This document shows, piece by piece, positions 8,582 through 19,982 of a DNA stretch of 64,000 nucleotides. Position 1 is the first letter of the stretch, and each line of letters starts with the position of its first letter. Source of the DNA: Thinopyrum elongatum (taxonomy: Eukaryota > Streptophyta > Magnoliopsida > Poales > Poaceae). A program made the position numbers and the translations under genes. The DNA lies in NCBI GenBank assembly GCA_011799875.1, contig CM022303.1, positions 220,006,255 through 220,070,254 of the forward strand, in the 5' to 3' direction. Under the pieces are notes generated by a model. It ran no database searches and was not told the DNA's origin. It saw nothing but the letters and a program-made list of their open reading frames with translations.

Positions 8582-11500
8582 TGTGGCACCCCGATAGAGG
8601 GCCGACGCACGCCAGTCCCAGGATAAGACCTGACGCACGTCAAAGACATGATACAGCAATTCCAGGCACAAAATGGCCTTATTATATTAAATGGAGTATT
8701 ACAATATTGTTGCTTACAACAATATTACATAGCTCCAAGGCTAACTAAGATGGCAGCGAAGGTCTTGGTTTAGCGGTGACATCGTCTCTGGCTGGGCTCC
8801 ATAACTCACAGGACTGGCTGGGTTACGATCTAGCACGACGAATCTTCTCCTGCAACTGGCCACGTGCAAGGCCAGGTGAGTACTTTGAATGTACTCGCAA
8901 GACAACCAAATACATAGCATCCAAACAAGCAGATGACAAAGCCAACCCTATGCTATGCAAGAATTTATTCTAAACATGGCATGGAATTAACAGGAAATCA
9001 CGAATCAAGCATAGCATAGCATACCTATCTAGCATTATTAATCATCATGTCGTAGCAAAATTATCTGGCATGTTTAAACATCCAGCAGCATTAATCATCA
9101 AGATATAACGGGGTTATCTTAGCAAAGTAACTACTGAAGTAAAGTACAGTAAAGTAAAGCATGCATCAAGTAAATAGTCCATATTCCGAATATCTCATGA
9201 TCCAATCTGAACCTGATCCAAATCCAAGTCTTTCGGTCATCTGACCATCTCCTCCATAGCCATCTCATGGCTAACATACCATACTCCTGACAATATCTGC
9301 TGTCCATGCAGGACAGGTTCTTCCACCATCATTACGGTTGATCGCCTAACGAGGTCTGGACGGGCTGTCCAATTCCGTGGACACGGCTATTCGAATAGAT
9401 TTAACACTCTGCAGAGGTTGTACACTTTACCCACACCACGGAACTCATGGCCTCGTACTCCCATTCGGGTGGACCAACGACGTTCCGACGAAACCTGTCT
9501 GACCCGTGACTCTTCCATCGTACCACCGGCCATCACACTCCTTCTTGGAGTCAAGCCCTGGGTGGCCCCGTGTCACCTCGTGACACCCTGCCACCGTCGT
9601 GGCCAAACTAAACTGTCCCAAATGGGGACGGGTACCCAAACAACTCAACTGGGCTCACAGGGTTATCGCCGCCTACCGGGCCAGGGCAGCGCACGCGCAT
9701 AACCCTCCCTCTTTGGAGGTACCGGTGAAAGAGCACGCGATCAGACCAAGTCAAGGCCGTCCCATACCGGCAAATGTGGTTGCACGGATAAGCCCGGACA
9801 GGTGACTCTGATCAACCGACTAGGTTTATCAATATATCTCCATCATCCCACCATTACCTTAACAATTATAAGTGTGAACAGCCACTTAACATCAGCATAG
9901 CCGAATCATTACAACGTTGACAAACATGGCAATATATCAGATCATGGTACTCACATGATAACGGTATCCAAAATATTGTTACTAGCATGGCAGGGCATGG
10001 CATGGAAACAAGGCATGATATTAGGTGAAACGTAATGCTAACCTCTAAAACAGATGACATAACAGGTGTATGCAAGTGCAGGCTAACAGGTGATACAGAT
10101 GTACTACAATGAACACACAGGGTGCAAGCAAAGTCATCACGCAAGTCCGGAGCTCATGGAAGAGGTTGGCTTGCCTGGGGTAGAGGAATACACCGGGTGG
10201 AAGTGCAATAACACTCCGGGAAGATTCGGCGAAAAGTTTCCCTCTCGGAGGGGCTGATTGAAGGGCAAGGGCAAAATGGTCATTTTTACAGTGTGAAAAC
10301 ATTATGAAAGTGATGCCATCGGAACGGGCTCGACGAGACGAAGACGTGGGCGTTGGTTTTACCTCAATCGGAGTTACGGTCGCGGAGAAACGGCCGTTCA
10401 TTCGTTAAGCGATAAAACAGACAAAATCTGTCCATTTCAGTGCTTAACGGACGAACGTTCACTATTTAATGGATTCAGCCGCCGGCTGGAAAAAGTGAAA
10501 GCGCCTTTCCAGAAATACGCCTTTGCTAATTGAAAACGTCTTCTGCGAAGTACGTTTCCACATAACCGGCTGGGCCCGGGTTGACTTCTCTCTCTCTCGA
10601 TGACGTGCGGGCCCGGTCCTGTCTCTCTCTCTCCCTGGACCATCTCCTTCCCCGACGGAGCAGAGGCAGGGGCGAGCCGGTCGCCGGCCTGGCCGCCGCC
10701 TCGCCACCCTAGGGGCCTGCCGGAGAGCGCGTGAGCTCCGCCAGAACTGGTGCAGCACACCGCGCTCGGGGAAGGTCGCGGCCTCGCCTGGGGTGTCCTA
10801 TATCGCTCTCGCTACTAGCAGAGCCGCGGCGGCCGTCGGGCAGCAGAGATGCCACTCCGGTGGTGCTTCCCGGTGAATAACGAGGGCGGCGGCAGCTCAG
10901 CAGATCCCAAGGGTGGCCGAGGACAGGGATGGAGAGGAGGGGGAGCGCCATGGCAGTGGTAGCCGAGGGAATCGAGCGGTGGCAGAAAGCGGCCATGGGC
11001 GAGGTGAGCTCAGGGAGCTCAAATGGGAGGACTAGGAGGGGCTGGGGCTGCTGGTGGAGAGGAGGAGGGGCTCGGGCACTCCTTATATAGTCGCGGGGAG
11101 GAATTACGCGACGGCGGACGGAGTTTCCAGAGTCATGACGAGGACCGGCGAAGAACCGATGTCGGCAGAGGCACTACGAGCTTCGAGACGAGGCGGAGAG
11201 GACTCTAGATGATGCATGAATGCGGTGGGCAGCTCGTCGGTACGCTCGGACGAGCGATAACCCGCTGGAATCGGCCTCCCGACATGTACGACGCACGGTG
11301 CATGCAGTTGGCATGTTCTGCCGACGGTCACCGCGTGGCCAAGGCGATGCCACGCTGCACTTCGTGCCAAACCATGTCTAGGCTATTCACCGTCCTACTG
11401 TGAGTTGACCTATGCAACTGAATGACCTGAGAGAGGCCTGAGGTGACTGCACCATGGTCAAACAGTTGCTAACAGCGACCTGTTTGTGCTGTGGTGTGGC

Positions 11501-12627
11501 CACCATAGTGCTCACCTTGGCTGGATCTTGGGCATGAGCTAATCATACACTAAGATGAACACGGTCACAAAGTTTCAGCACAAATGGATAACTCCAACTG
11601 GTACTTCCTTTGTAACCATGCACTCTGGCCAGAAATGAAGATGATGAAGTAGGGGTGAAATGGATGAATGGATTTGAATGATTTTTGGTATAGAGTGATG
11701 ATTTGGTCATAGTAACTGTCTGGAAAAGTTCCAGCTCAAATTGATCAACTATGAGGGTACTTCCTTCACAGAGATGCAATCTGAACAGAAACTTAGATAA
11801 TTTACTGAGGAAGATTGGCTAGATGGAATGAGCTGATTTTTGGTATCCAGGGGTAATATATCATAATGAATCACCCTGCAAAATTTCAGCCCAAGGAGAT
11901 CAACGAATCAAGCACTTCCCTTGCAAACTGAAAATCTGAACAGAATTTGCAAAGTGGTGTTGTGCTCAAAATTTAATGGGTGGAACTTGAGATCTTGATG
12001 GAAATGGTGAATATAGGGGTAGGACAAGCTCCACAAATTATTTGGGATTTTTCCCAACTACCAAAATGGTAGTTCCTTTGGAAAGGCCCCAAATTGATAA
12101 ATTGGCTTTAAATAGGAAAATGCAATTTCCCCTATTTAATTATGGCCAATATTTTTATGAGAGCTCAATATGATCACAAAGAATATCTCCACAAGTTTTC
12201 ATGATCTTTGGAGATGGATAGATATTATTCTGGATTTAATTCCTCGGAAAGGAAGAAAAAGGAATTAATTCTAGATGAGAAATATTGCATATAACTTGGC
12301 AATATTTTTGCACATCTAGGGTTTATGGATGAAGGGTGATCTCTGGAAATTTTGGGAGGATCAACTGAGCAAGAAAAATGATAGCTCCTTTGTAAACGCA
12401 AAGGTAGGATTTCCAGTTCCGATATTTTGGAGCTAGGGTTTGAATGAGGTTCGGGGTTTACAGACGGGAACTTGACTGGCACAGGAGCATGGAAAATTCA
12501 TGGAGAGGCTGAGGATTGTCTGAATTCACCTGGTCATTCACCAGATTCCAGAGGAGAAATTCGGGAAAGAAAAGCTAGGAAGGAATAACATAACAAAAAT
12601 CGATAACCCGATTTTTGGGGTGTTACA
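8582..12627 (-). repeat. LARD1 5' LTR
   Basis: This is the direct repeat of 1530-5572 with the same termini. The TATA box CTATATAAG is at 11082-11090 (minus) and the palindrome CTATTCGAATAG at 9387-9398. This copy would supply the promoter for the element. Confidence 0.93.
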
Positions 12628-12632
12628 CGAAA
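12628..12632. repeat. Target-site duplication of LARD1, right copy (CGAAA)
   Basis: It is identical to 1525-1529. CACTA sequence resumes directly after it. Confidence 0.95.
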
Positions 12633-12639
12633 GCACAAT

Positions 12640-12880
12640 GCCTGTTAACGGGCCAGATCATATATGGGCCGTAATTTGGCCCAAAGAATGCCAGGCAGTT
12701 AATGGGCCGGATCCTATATGGGCCATCATTTGGCCCAAAACATGGCAGACTGTTAATGGGTCGGATCTCATGTGGACTGTCATTAGGCCCAAAATGTGAT
12801 AGACATCTAACGGGCCGGATCTTATGTGGGCCGTAATTTGGCCCAAACCGTGGCAGGCTGTTAATGGGCCAGCCCAGTAG
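12640..12880. repeat. CACTA subterminal tandem repeat, period about 54 bp, right segment
   Basis: There are about 4.4 copies of a unit containing GTTAA(C/T)GGGCC(A/G)GAT, then TATGTGGGCC(G/A)T and ATTTGGCCCAAA, and ending TGGCAGRC. The units are far more regular than in the left segment (870-1528). Each contains a GGGCC..GGCCC inverted pair able to form a stem. Confidence 0.8.
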
Positions 12881-13154
12881 AGTATGACAAAATCTTGTGG
12901 GCCCTTTGCGGGGCCGGCCTTTTTATCTTAAATGGGTTACTGTTGGGCCCTGCCACGTGTCGAGGTAACATAGGCTCGTTCCCTTCAATGTACGGATGAC
13001 ATATGTCCCAACGCTAAGCCGACACGTGGATCCTCCGGCGAATGAGAATCTTACACATGGAAAATCCCCATTGGTCTGGGCTGTTAACGGGTTATCGGAT
13101 CCAAACCGGAACCCGATAGCTTAACGGCGACCCGTTACGGTGGATGCCACATGT

Positions 13155-13378
13155 CGGTTACCCTTGACTAAAACACTTCCGTGACGCGCCATTTATCGTC
13201 ATGGAGGTGGACACTTCCGTGATGATAATTTTGGTATTGTCATGGAACACTTCTACGACAGCATAGGTATGACTATCTTGATTCTATCATAAAATCGTCA
13301 TGGATGTACATGCATGACAGAAAATGTGAACTACTATGACAAACATGTATCATCACGGAAGTGGGTTTTTTTGTAGTG
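13155..13378 (+). repeat. CACTA right terminal region with inverted-repeat motifs
   Basis: Copies of ACTTCCGTGA (near 13176 and 13211), GTCATGGA and the inverse TCATCACGGAAGT alternate up to the terminus TTTTTTTGTAGTG at 13378. This is the usual organisation of a CACTA terminus. Confidence 0.85.
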
Positions 13379-13395
13379 GTGTCGGCCAGAGCGGG

Positions 13396-13458
13396 GGCTT
13401 CCCCTGCAACTACATCTGGATGCCCTTCGGCCTGGTGAATGTGGGCGCCACGTACCAG
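13396..13458 (+). pseudogene. Gypsy reverse-transcriptase fragment
   Basis: The translation GFPCNYIWMPFGLVNVGATY contains the MPFGL(K/R)NAGATYQ block of Gypsy reverse transcriptase, with K/R-to-V and A-to-V changes. Homology stops after 13458, so nearly all of the polymerase, RNase H and integrase is deleted between this point and the downstream repeats. It is a remnant without function, but it fixes the plus orientation of the host element. Confidence 0.75.
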
Positions 13459-13863
13459 GGGCTTGCGCAGCTCGCGTTGGTATCTGATGAGGCCCGACGC
13501 TTGGCGGTGATGTCTCAGGAGGCCCCGGACCCTCGCGAGCCCCCTAAGTCTCGCGAGCCTCCCGAGTCTCCGGAGCCATCCGGCTCATTTGGAGCGAACC
13601 TCCACGGCACGCTTCATCGGCTACCTCGACGCTCCCGCAACAACATTGCCAGGTGACTTTCTGGTTTGTTCAATTGAGGGCACCCCCGGGCTGCATTATC
13701 CTCTGGCTGTTAGGGCTCGCCCCTGCAGCTGCATCATTTTGCTCATGTATCAGGACTGGCCATGCCTCGATAAAATTTCCTTGATATTTTTACCTGTGTG
13801 TCCAGTGCTTCGTCACCATGAATGTCGCCGCGCCCACGTGAACCCACTCTCGACCGCCTCATG

Positions 13864-14885
13864 ATTAAGTGTTGGCACAATGTCTGTGCTCGGGTCCGTC
13901 CCTGTAGCGTTGTTAAATCCAAGCGACCGAGCTCTATCTCGTGGGGCCAGCTCTGGTGCACGTCACCTCCTGGGGTCCTTGGTGCCTTGTCCTTGCATGA
14001 GCTCATCGAGGGTGGGTGAGTAAGGGCGCGCGGCTCGGTTCGTACAACCACAATTTTGGTGCTTCGCCACCGCGGGAGCCGCGCGCTGAGTGTTCTTCCT
14101 TAGATTGTTGCACGAGAAGACTTGGCACGGCGTCTATGCTCGGGTTCGTCCCTGCAGCATTGATAAACCCAAGCGACCGAGCTCTGTATGCCGGGTCGGC
14201 CCCGTCCACGTCACCTCCTATGGGTCCTTGGTGTCTGGACCTCTCATGCAATGGCCTCTGGACGCTCGTTTGGCGCAGGTCGCCCTCCTAACTCAAGTTT
14301 CACAAGCGTGCTCCACGCCGAAAAGCCAGGCGCAACCTGCCTTGAGGTAGGACCTCTTGAGCCCCGCATTGGATCACGAGTGTCTAGATACACCTCCTCA
14401 AAGTTCTGCCATGCCAGCCACACATACGAACAAAACAGGGTTGTACACGTCCGGAGACTCTAGCACAGAGCTCCCTACCCACGCCCAGTGGAAGCCCCAT
14501 GCTCAGCGCTGGCGGATACGGTCGCAATACGACCATGCCCACGCCCAGTGGAAGCCCCATGCTCAGCGCTGGTGGATACAGTCGCAATACGACCATGCCC
14601 ACGCCCAGTGGAAGCCCCATGCTCCGCGCTGGTGGATAAACAACTGGGGGTGCCCAAGGGGTTGCATCAACCTCAGGATGGCCTCTCGGCTCTTCAGCAA
14701 TGCTGCTCGTACCCTCCCCCTGGGCCTCATGTGAGCGGGGGCTGGACACGGTGCCTGTGCTCGGGTCAACCCCAGCAGTGCCAAAATCCCAAGGAACCAG
14801 GCTCTGGCTTGCGGGCCTGCTCCCGTGCACGTCACCCCACCAAGGTTCTTGGTGTCTAGTCTCCTCACGTAACTCCCAGGTGCAG
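13864..14885 (+). repeat. Degenerate dispersed-tandem repeats, about 160-bp core, three copies
   Basis: Cores near 13870-14020, 14105-14260 and 14745-14885 share TGCTCGGGT(C/T)(C/A), CCAAGCGACCGAGCTCT (degenerate in the third) and CACGTCACC..(C/T)...GGT(C/T)CTTGGTG(T/C)C. They lie in the non-coding part of the Tat-like element; the first two are about 240 bp apart. Confidence 0.6.
14477..14638. repeat. 60-bp tandem repeat, 2.7 copies
   Basis: The unit contains ACGCCCAGTGGAAGCCCCAT, then GCTCAGCGCTGGTGGATACA and GTCGCAATACGACCATGCCC. Period is exactly 60 bp, with only single-base differences between copies (GCGG/GTGG, TCAG/TCCG). There are no spacers, so it is not a CRISPR. All three frames stay open because 60 is a multiple of 3, which explains the chance open frames over it. 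Confidence 0.9.
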
Positions 14886-15301
14886 GCTGATGAGAGAAAG
14901 GTAGGAAGGGCCCTGGGTTAACCTCGTCGTTGCCCACATTTCTTTCATGCGGGCCGCTTGCGCGTCAAGGGGACCCCTGAGCATCGCGACTCAGGAGCCT
15001 CACTAGTCCTATAGCCCCTCGCCCCTTGGCTTTGTCCAGGCATCGCACCTTACATTCCAACGGTGGCCGAGGTATGCGCGAGGCTGGGCCCTGCCAATGC
15101 AGAGCGCAGAAGCAAGAAGGAATGAAATTAAGCGTGGGAAGAAAACTACAGAGTTCAAACAGTCATTACAAGCATCAAGTTCATCTCAAATTTAAACACA
15201 AAGTCTTACACCTCCACGAGGCATGATTAGTCAGCTGCAGGATTATAAAAAAGGTTTAGGAGGAAGGGTCGTCGCCACCATCGCCGCCGCCAGGCACACC
15301 G
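14886..15301. other. Tat-like element, non-coding stretch
   Basis: This lies between the repeats and the 3' end of the antisense gene. I see nothing coding and no clear repeat. Confidence 0.4.
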
Positions 15302-18218
15302 TCACTGCTGTAGGCGAAACTTCCCGGGCAGTGCGGCCACATGATCCTTCACGGCCTCCGTCGTGGCGCTGTGGGATTCCTCGGCGACCGGACCTATTAC
15401 TACACTGAAGTCAAAGTCAGGGTCAAGGAGGAGAAGATGGCTGAAGACACGGGTTGCCGCCAAGGAGAAAAAGCCGCGGCACTCCTCCTCCAGGATGTCG
15501 TCCACCTTTTGGACTGCTCGCTCGAGCTCCTCGGTAAGCTTGGAGGAAAGCTCGGCGTAACCAGACTCGGGGGTGGTGAGCGTAGCCTCGAACTTCTCCA
15601 GGAAGATGGACCTCGGCGCTTGGCGGGCCCTGAGCTCGAGTGAAGAGAAAGCGGCGGGATACACTACTGCTTTGGCGTCGGCATCGGCCAGGATCTTCTC
15701 CCTGGCGTCCAGCTGAGCGTTCGCCTCGGAGACTTGCTTGGCGTGGGCCGATTGGGCTTTGGTCACCTCCTGCTGCAGCTTGCCTAGGCGCTCGCGCTCC
15801 ACGGCTTGCTCGGCACTCACCTTCGTCAGCAGTCACAATCTGCGAGCTTCGCCTCGCGAGCCTTGAGGTCATCCTCCAGCCGTTGGAGCCGCTATGTGCG
15901 TGCAACCTATTCCTCCTAAAGCGTCTTTAGGCTAGGCTCCGCCTTGCCGCAGTGCTCGGCGGCCGCGGCTGCCTCAACCAGCGCCTCGTCGTGAGCCGCT
16001 CTTGCATGGGCAGCTTCCTCCTTGCTCTCTGCGGCGGCAGCCTCGGCCTGGCTCCAGGCCTCCTTGGTTGCCACACCAACCTGGAGCCACACCGAGGCGA
16101 GCACCAGGTGCTCCCTTGCGAGGCATCTATCGGCATCTTGGAGATCTGCCTTCAACCGGTCGAGCGCGGCGTAAGCATCGGCCAGGGCCCCATGCCTGAT
16201 CAAGGCGCCACAGTTCGTAAGCACAAGGACCTGACGAGGTAGCGATGCCGACGCACTAGTCAGGACCGAGGCTGACGAGGCCTCGGTATGATTTGCTCGG
16301 GGCATCGGGGGCTCTGGGTCCTCCCACGCGTCTAGCTTTCGCGGAACGGCAAGGGCGACTGCTGCCTCGGCCTACTGAGTCACGGGGTTCGGCACCACTT
16401 GAGGCTGCGCCGCTGCACACCCTAAATCTGATTTGGCCAGAAGAGGGTGGGGTGTCACCCCCTCACCCACGGCTGGAGCCGCCGCGACCGCGGCGAGGAG
16501 CGCCACGCGATGAGCCTCCGTGTCCTTGTTGGCCGGCCCTTCAGGCGACACCGACGAAGCACCAGGAGGAGGTGGCGCGCCCGCATGCCCTGGTGCGGTG
16601 GTGCCCGTGTGCCCGAGGGATGCGCCAGATCGGCGTTGCGCACCCCCGCACCCGTCAAAGTTGTGGCCGAGCATCAAGGCTGCCTTCACAACGATGGGCA
16701 CCTTCACGGTGGTGGTCGTCTTCTTATTCTTCTTCTCCATGCCATCACCTCTGCTCGACACAGCGGAGGGCCATATGAACGTATTGACTACGAGCGCGTG
16801 ATTTAGAGGTAATACAAGGATGATTACTCATCTGGCGAGGTCCACTTCCTCTTCTTCTCCTCCTCGGAGGCTGATGAGCCCCCATCCTTCTTCGGCGTGG
16901 CCCCGGATTTGCCTCGGGAGCTACCGGGGTGATCCCCTGCCAGCCCCGCCATGACACCGCTGTCCGCAGGGGCGAGGGATTCCTCCTAAGGGGCCTTGTC
17001 TAGTGAAGCTATGGCCGCCTCGGCGAGGGCCGCCGCGGTCGTCGGCCGCACGCCCTGCGGGATGGGGCCAGTCTCCTTCGCCGCCCCGGTAGGGCGTGGA
17101 GAGCATTCTGGGGGGGGGTACTGCCGCCCCCTTGCTTGGGGTCGCCCGGCCAAACGCTCGCGCGGTCGGGGAAGCAGATTCCGACCTCCTAGATGCCCTA
17201 ACGAAGCTTGCGGAATCCACGGTTAGGAGCTCATAGGCGTCGTCATCGTTGTCAAGGCCGAGGAGGAGCAGGCGCTGCGATAGTGGAGACTCCCTCCCGA
17301 GGTCGTCCTCATCCGTCTCCTCCAAGTCCTCGTCACCGCCGCTGTCACCGGAGGACAGCACCACGGACGAATTAGGGTGGTCGCTCGGCTCAAGCCCCCA
17401 CTCGTTGAAGGTGGGCACGGCCGCGACCAACTCCTCCTTGTCGTCGCGGTTGTACAGCGGGGCGACGGCCTCGGGGATGTCTCCTGGGATGCAGCCGAGC
17501 AGGGTGAACAAGGCCACGTCCAGCTCCGCGCTTGTCAGGCCGGGGGCACGCAGCCTCATCATGTCTTCCGCCCTTGCATACTCCCACAAGGGCCTTGTAT
17601 GCGATTGGAGCAGCGCGATGCGATGCACTAGGAATTCCTTCACGATCATCGCCCCCATCAGCAGCTTCGCCTTCATGTCTGAGGCTATCTTCTTCAGGAC
17701 GGGTTTGGCTCGGGGATCGGTGAGCTTTGCAGAGCCCCACTCTGCGGACTGCTCGGGCAGCACCGTCGGAGGCGCTAGGAGCGGGTCGGTGCCGCGAGCG
17801 TCCAGCAAGACCCAGCGATGCCAGAAGTGTTCCACCTTCTTCCAGGCTTTGAGGAGCATGTTTTTGCTAAGCACATCGACAAAGGAGATACACGCGGATC
17901 ACTGGGCCCGGGCGGTGAACCACAGGCTGAAGAAGTGGCGGAAGAGCGCCACCGGGGGCTTCACGCCCATGAAAACCTCACTGTAAAAGGTGAAGATGGA
18001 CAAGAGGAGAATGGAGTTGGGCTGGAGGTGAAGGGCATGAATCTGGTAGTGCTCAAGGATGGCGTAGAAGAACTCGAAGAAGGGCGGGACCAGCCCGGCG
18101 AAGATGCTATGGAGGAAGAAGGGGTAAACAGACTCAGCAGGGCTGCTCCGCGCCACAGAGCTGGGCCAGATCTGGTCTCGCCCCACTCATTTGTGTCGCC
18201 GGCCATTAGCGGGAGCAC
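15302..18218 (-). pseudogene. Antisense extra gene of Tat-like element (Transposase_28-type), degenerate
   Basis: Successive minus-strand open pieces follow one another with frameshifts: 17899-18186, 16921-17874, 16372-16761, 15916-16305 and 15302-15820. The first contains FFEFFYAILEHYQIHALHL, NSILLLSIFTF and PVALFRHFFSLWF. These are hallmarks of the plant family called putative gypsy-type transposon (PF04195), by memory of the family. The second continues with KKVEHFWHRWVLLDA and an acidic Ser-rich region (DSGGDEDLEETDEDD). The later pieces are Ala/Glu/Lys-rich and look like a long coiled coil (for example EQAVERERLGKLQQEV). It is encoded opposite to the LTR direction, between the RT scrap and the 3' LTR, as in other Tat elements. 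The function is unknown; this copy is broken by several frameshifts and stops. Confidence 0.65.
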
Positions 18219-18636
18219 CGGATTGATGTCCTCCTCCTAAGCGATGGAGGAGGCTGAGAGCGCCGGCGCAAGGGAGGAGGAGCTTACGACCGGGGCTGCG
18301 GACTTCGCTTCCCCAGCGGGCGCCATTGGTGGAATCACTGGCGCCGGCGGGGAAGAAGGAAAGGCAGCGCTCTGCCTGGATTTGGAGGGGCCTCAAGCAA
18401 GAGAAAGCGGATCACAACGGGATGAGGAAGACGCAAGATGGGAGAGCAATGATGGCCCTGCGACACGCGCCAGTCTTTTTGTTAGCCTGGGCAGTTGTCG
18501 AGGCGACATGGGGAAGTGGGGGCATCCGTGCCCTGCCGTGCGCCACGCGTCGAGCCTGGCCCGCAGGCAGTTAGGGCCCGTGTCGCTTCCCCTCTCCTCT
18601 TCATCTCCGCCTCCGAACAAGGGCCAGCGCATCATG
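18219..18636. other. Spacer between antisense gene and polypurine tract
   Basis: GC-rich sequence that would hold the promoter and leader of the antisense gene. I cannot point to a TATA box with confidence. Confidence 0.35.
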
Positions 18637-18650
18637 GGCCCGGGGGCTAC
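18637..18650 (+). promoter_or_regulatory. Polypurine tract of Tat-like element
   Basis: GGCCCGGGGGCTAC directly precedes the LTR start TGTCGGGG. A purine-rich run interrupted by pyrimidines just before TGTC is usual for grass elements of this type. Confidence 0.6.
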
Positions 18651-19516
18651 TGTCGGGGCTCTGGGACTGGGGGTACCTAGACCCGTCTGCCTGCTGCCCA
18701 GCGCGCGACATCGTTGAAGGCCCAGTGCGGCCCAGCTCCAAGACTCCGTGGACAAGACCCTCGCAAGGGCCCCCGCCTCGTGAGGCGAACTACATCAAGG
18801 CCTCCCGAGGAGCGGTCTCCCGAGGCTGCCTCCCGAGGAGCAGACATCTTTAGGCTCGCACCCTGCCTCGCGAGGCGCGGGGTGACGTGAGCCATGACGA
18901 CCAGAGCCAGGAGGGCGCCAGCGGGCGTAGTCTAGGACAGTTGCCTCTTTGGTGCTAGAGGGACAAAGCCAGCACGCGGGTTCCCAAGGAATCCCCCAAA
19001 GGTTGCCATTCCGGTGCAACAAGACCAAGACCGCAGGCTCGGCAGGACGGAGGTCATCACCGAGCCCACCTGCATGTCACGACCAGAAGCTTTGCAGGCG
19101 CAGACCACCTTTATTCAGGATAGGGTGTACTCCTGGCCCCCTTCAAATCTGGCCGTTGTGGTATCCCTTCCCGCCTAGAGCTTTGGGGGGACCGAGATAG
19201 TATAAAGATAGACCAGCCTCCACCGTAGAGGGGATCGGATTCATTCACCCCTTAAGCTCTCTCGAGGCAGCTCACACTTGTACTAGTTCGTACTCATCCT
19301 CCTCGCGAGGCAATCCACCACAAAGCAGGAGTAGGGTTTTACACTGCAAGGTGGCCCGAACCTGGGTAAATCACTGTGTCCACTTCTTCTCTCTCGCGCG
19401 AGCACGACGGAGCCAAGTCGTGAGGCAGTGAGCAGCAAGCCGTAGCTAGGCAGAATCCTTTGCTCACGCCCCAGAGTTTGAACCTTGTTTGGGTCCGCAG
19501 AGCCCCGATTCTGACA
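18651..19516 (+). repeat. Tat-like element 3' LTR, 866 bp
   Basis: It starts TGTCGGGGCTCTG and ends CAGAGCCCCGATTCTGACA, so the ends are an imperfect inverted repeat with TG...CA termini. A TATA box is at 19201-19207. Near the 3' end it holds the AGGAGTAGGGTTTTACAC and GGCCCGAACCTG motifs also present in LTR D (22544-23419, opposite strand). No second LTR copy is in the window. Confidence 0.75.
19201..19207 (+). promoter_or_regulatory. TATA box in Tat-like LTR
   Basis: TATAAAG follows a GC-rich U3 and precedes GACCAGCCTCCACCG, a plausible start region about 30 bp downstream. Confidence 0.55.
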
Positions 19517-19717
19517 ACCATTGCAATCATGCTTTTCATTCAAGGAGCTATCATGAATCACTTCATAAATTTCCTCTTTTAGCACTTCATCACAATTTTC
19601 AGATTCACGAATCTCAAGCAAAACTTCATAAAGATAATCTAGTGCACTCAACTCACTAGCAATTGGTTCATCATAGTTGGATCTTTTAAAAAGATTAGCA
19701 AGTGGATGAGGATCCAT
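19517..19717 (-). pseudogene. Gag N-terminus of element A, truncated by insertion
   Basis: It opens MDPHPLANLFKRSNYDE at 19717 and stays open for 67 codons with an acidic, Leu/Glu-rich helical stretch (SALDYLYEVLLEIRESE). At 19516 it runs straight into the 3' LTR end of the Tat-like element, after which the reading frame is foreign. The position after a primer-binding site and 240-bp leader supports gag. The frame itself is intact until the junction. I cannot identify its capsid domain from this length. Confidence 0.6.
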
Positions 19718-19953
19718 AAGCTTTTTGTTTTTGATTTCCAATAAACATGTAATTATACCAAGCGAACAAGCAAACAAACCAAGTACGACATAAAGGCAAA
19801 CGAAAAGAAGGCAAATAAAAGGCAAATATTTTTGTGTTTTTTCTGAAAACATTTTAGAAGTCGGGGAGAGGAAAACAAGAGGCAAATGGCAAATAATGTA
19901 AGTGCAAGAGATGAGAGTTTATGATAGGTACTTGGTAGGCTTGATGTAGAACC

Positions 19954-19971
19954 TCCCCGGCAACGGCGCCA
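19954..19971 (-). promoter_or_regulatory. Primer-binding site of element A (tRNA-Asp)
   Basis: On the minus strand TGGCGCCGTTGCCGGGGA is complementary to the 3' end of tRNA-Asp. It is used by several Triticeae Athila-like Gypsy families. Confidence 0.85.
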
Positions 19972-19982
19972 GAAATTCTTCC

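Larger units (their letters stand above)
1530..12627 (-). mobile_element. LARD1: large-LTR retrotransposon derivative (Sukkula-like)
   Basis: Two nearly identical direct repeats of about 4.04 kb (1530-5572 and 8582-12627) flank only 3.0 kb of internal DNA. On the minus strand the LTR begins TGTAACACCCC and ends GTGCCACA. A primer site matching the 3' end of initiator tRNA-Met lies at 8565-8576 and a polypurine tract at 5573-5586, which fixes the orientation as minus. No gag, protease, reverse transcriptase, RNase H or integrase is present. Long LTRs with a short internal domain define LARDs such as barley Sukkula. The internal domain carries a degenerate sense ORF (7379-8193) and an antisense microgene (6248-6415), both shared with LARD2. 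LTR-LTR differences seen by eye are about 1%, so the insertion is recent. Confidence 0.92.
1..13378 (+). mobile_element. CACTA (En/Spm-type) DNA transposon, right part, split by LARD1
   Basis: The right terminus reads ...TTTTTTTGTAGTG at 13378, the reverse complement of the canonical CACTACAAAAAA end. It is preceded by repeated CTTCCGTGATGAT / GTCATGGA motifs and by GGGCC-rich subterminal arrays. The same type of GGGCC array lies at 870-1528. LARD1 (1530-12627) separates the two with a perfect 5-bp target duplication, so 1-1529 and 12628-13378 were once contiguous. The left terminus and most of the transposase gene lie outside the window. A 3-bp target duplication is expected; GTG follows at 13379-13381 but its partner is not visible. 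Assignment to CACTA is firm; the named Triticeae family is not determined. Confidence 0.85.
13379..19516 (+). mobile_element. Tat-like Gypsy LTR retrotransposon, 3' part
   Basis: A reverse-transcriptase scrap on the plus strand (13396-13458) touches the CACTA end. Downstream come repeats, an antisense extra gene (15302-18218), a polypurine tract (18637-18650) and a 3' LTR (18651-19516). An extra ORF between pol and the 3' LTR, antisense in some families, is a known feature of the Tat lineage of Gypsy elements. The 5' half was separated by the CACTA insertion and lies outside the window. The element itself interrupts the gag of element A at 19516/19517. Confidence 0.75.

Noticed and set aside
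13336..13656. A 106-codon plus frame across the CACTA end
   Set aside because: It fuses transposon terminus with a reverse-transcriptase scrap; only 13396-13458 is meaningful.
14477..14638. Direct repeats that could be mistaken for a CRISPR array
   Set aside because: Contiguous 60-bp tandem units without unique spacers, in a plant transposon.
15302..18218. Antisense gene as a low-copy host gene
   Set aside because: It lies inside an LTR element in the position of known extra ORFs and is broken by several frameshifts.
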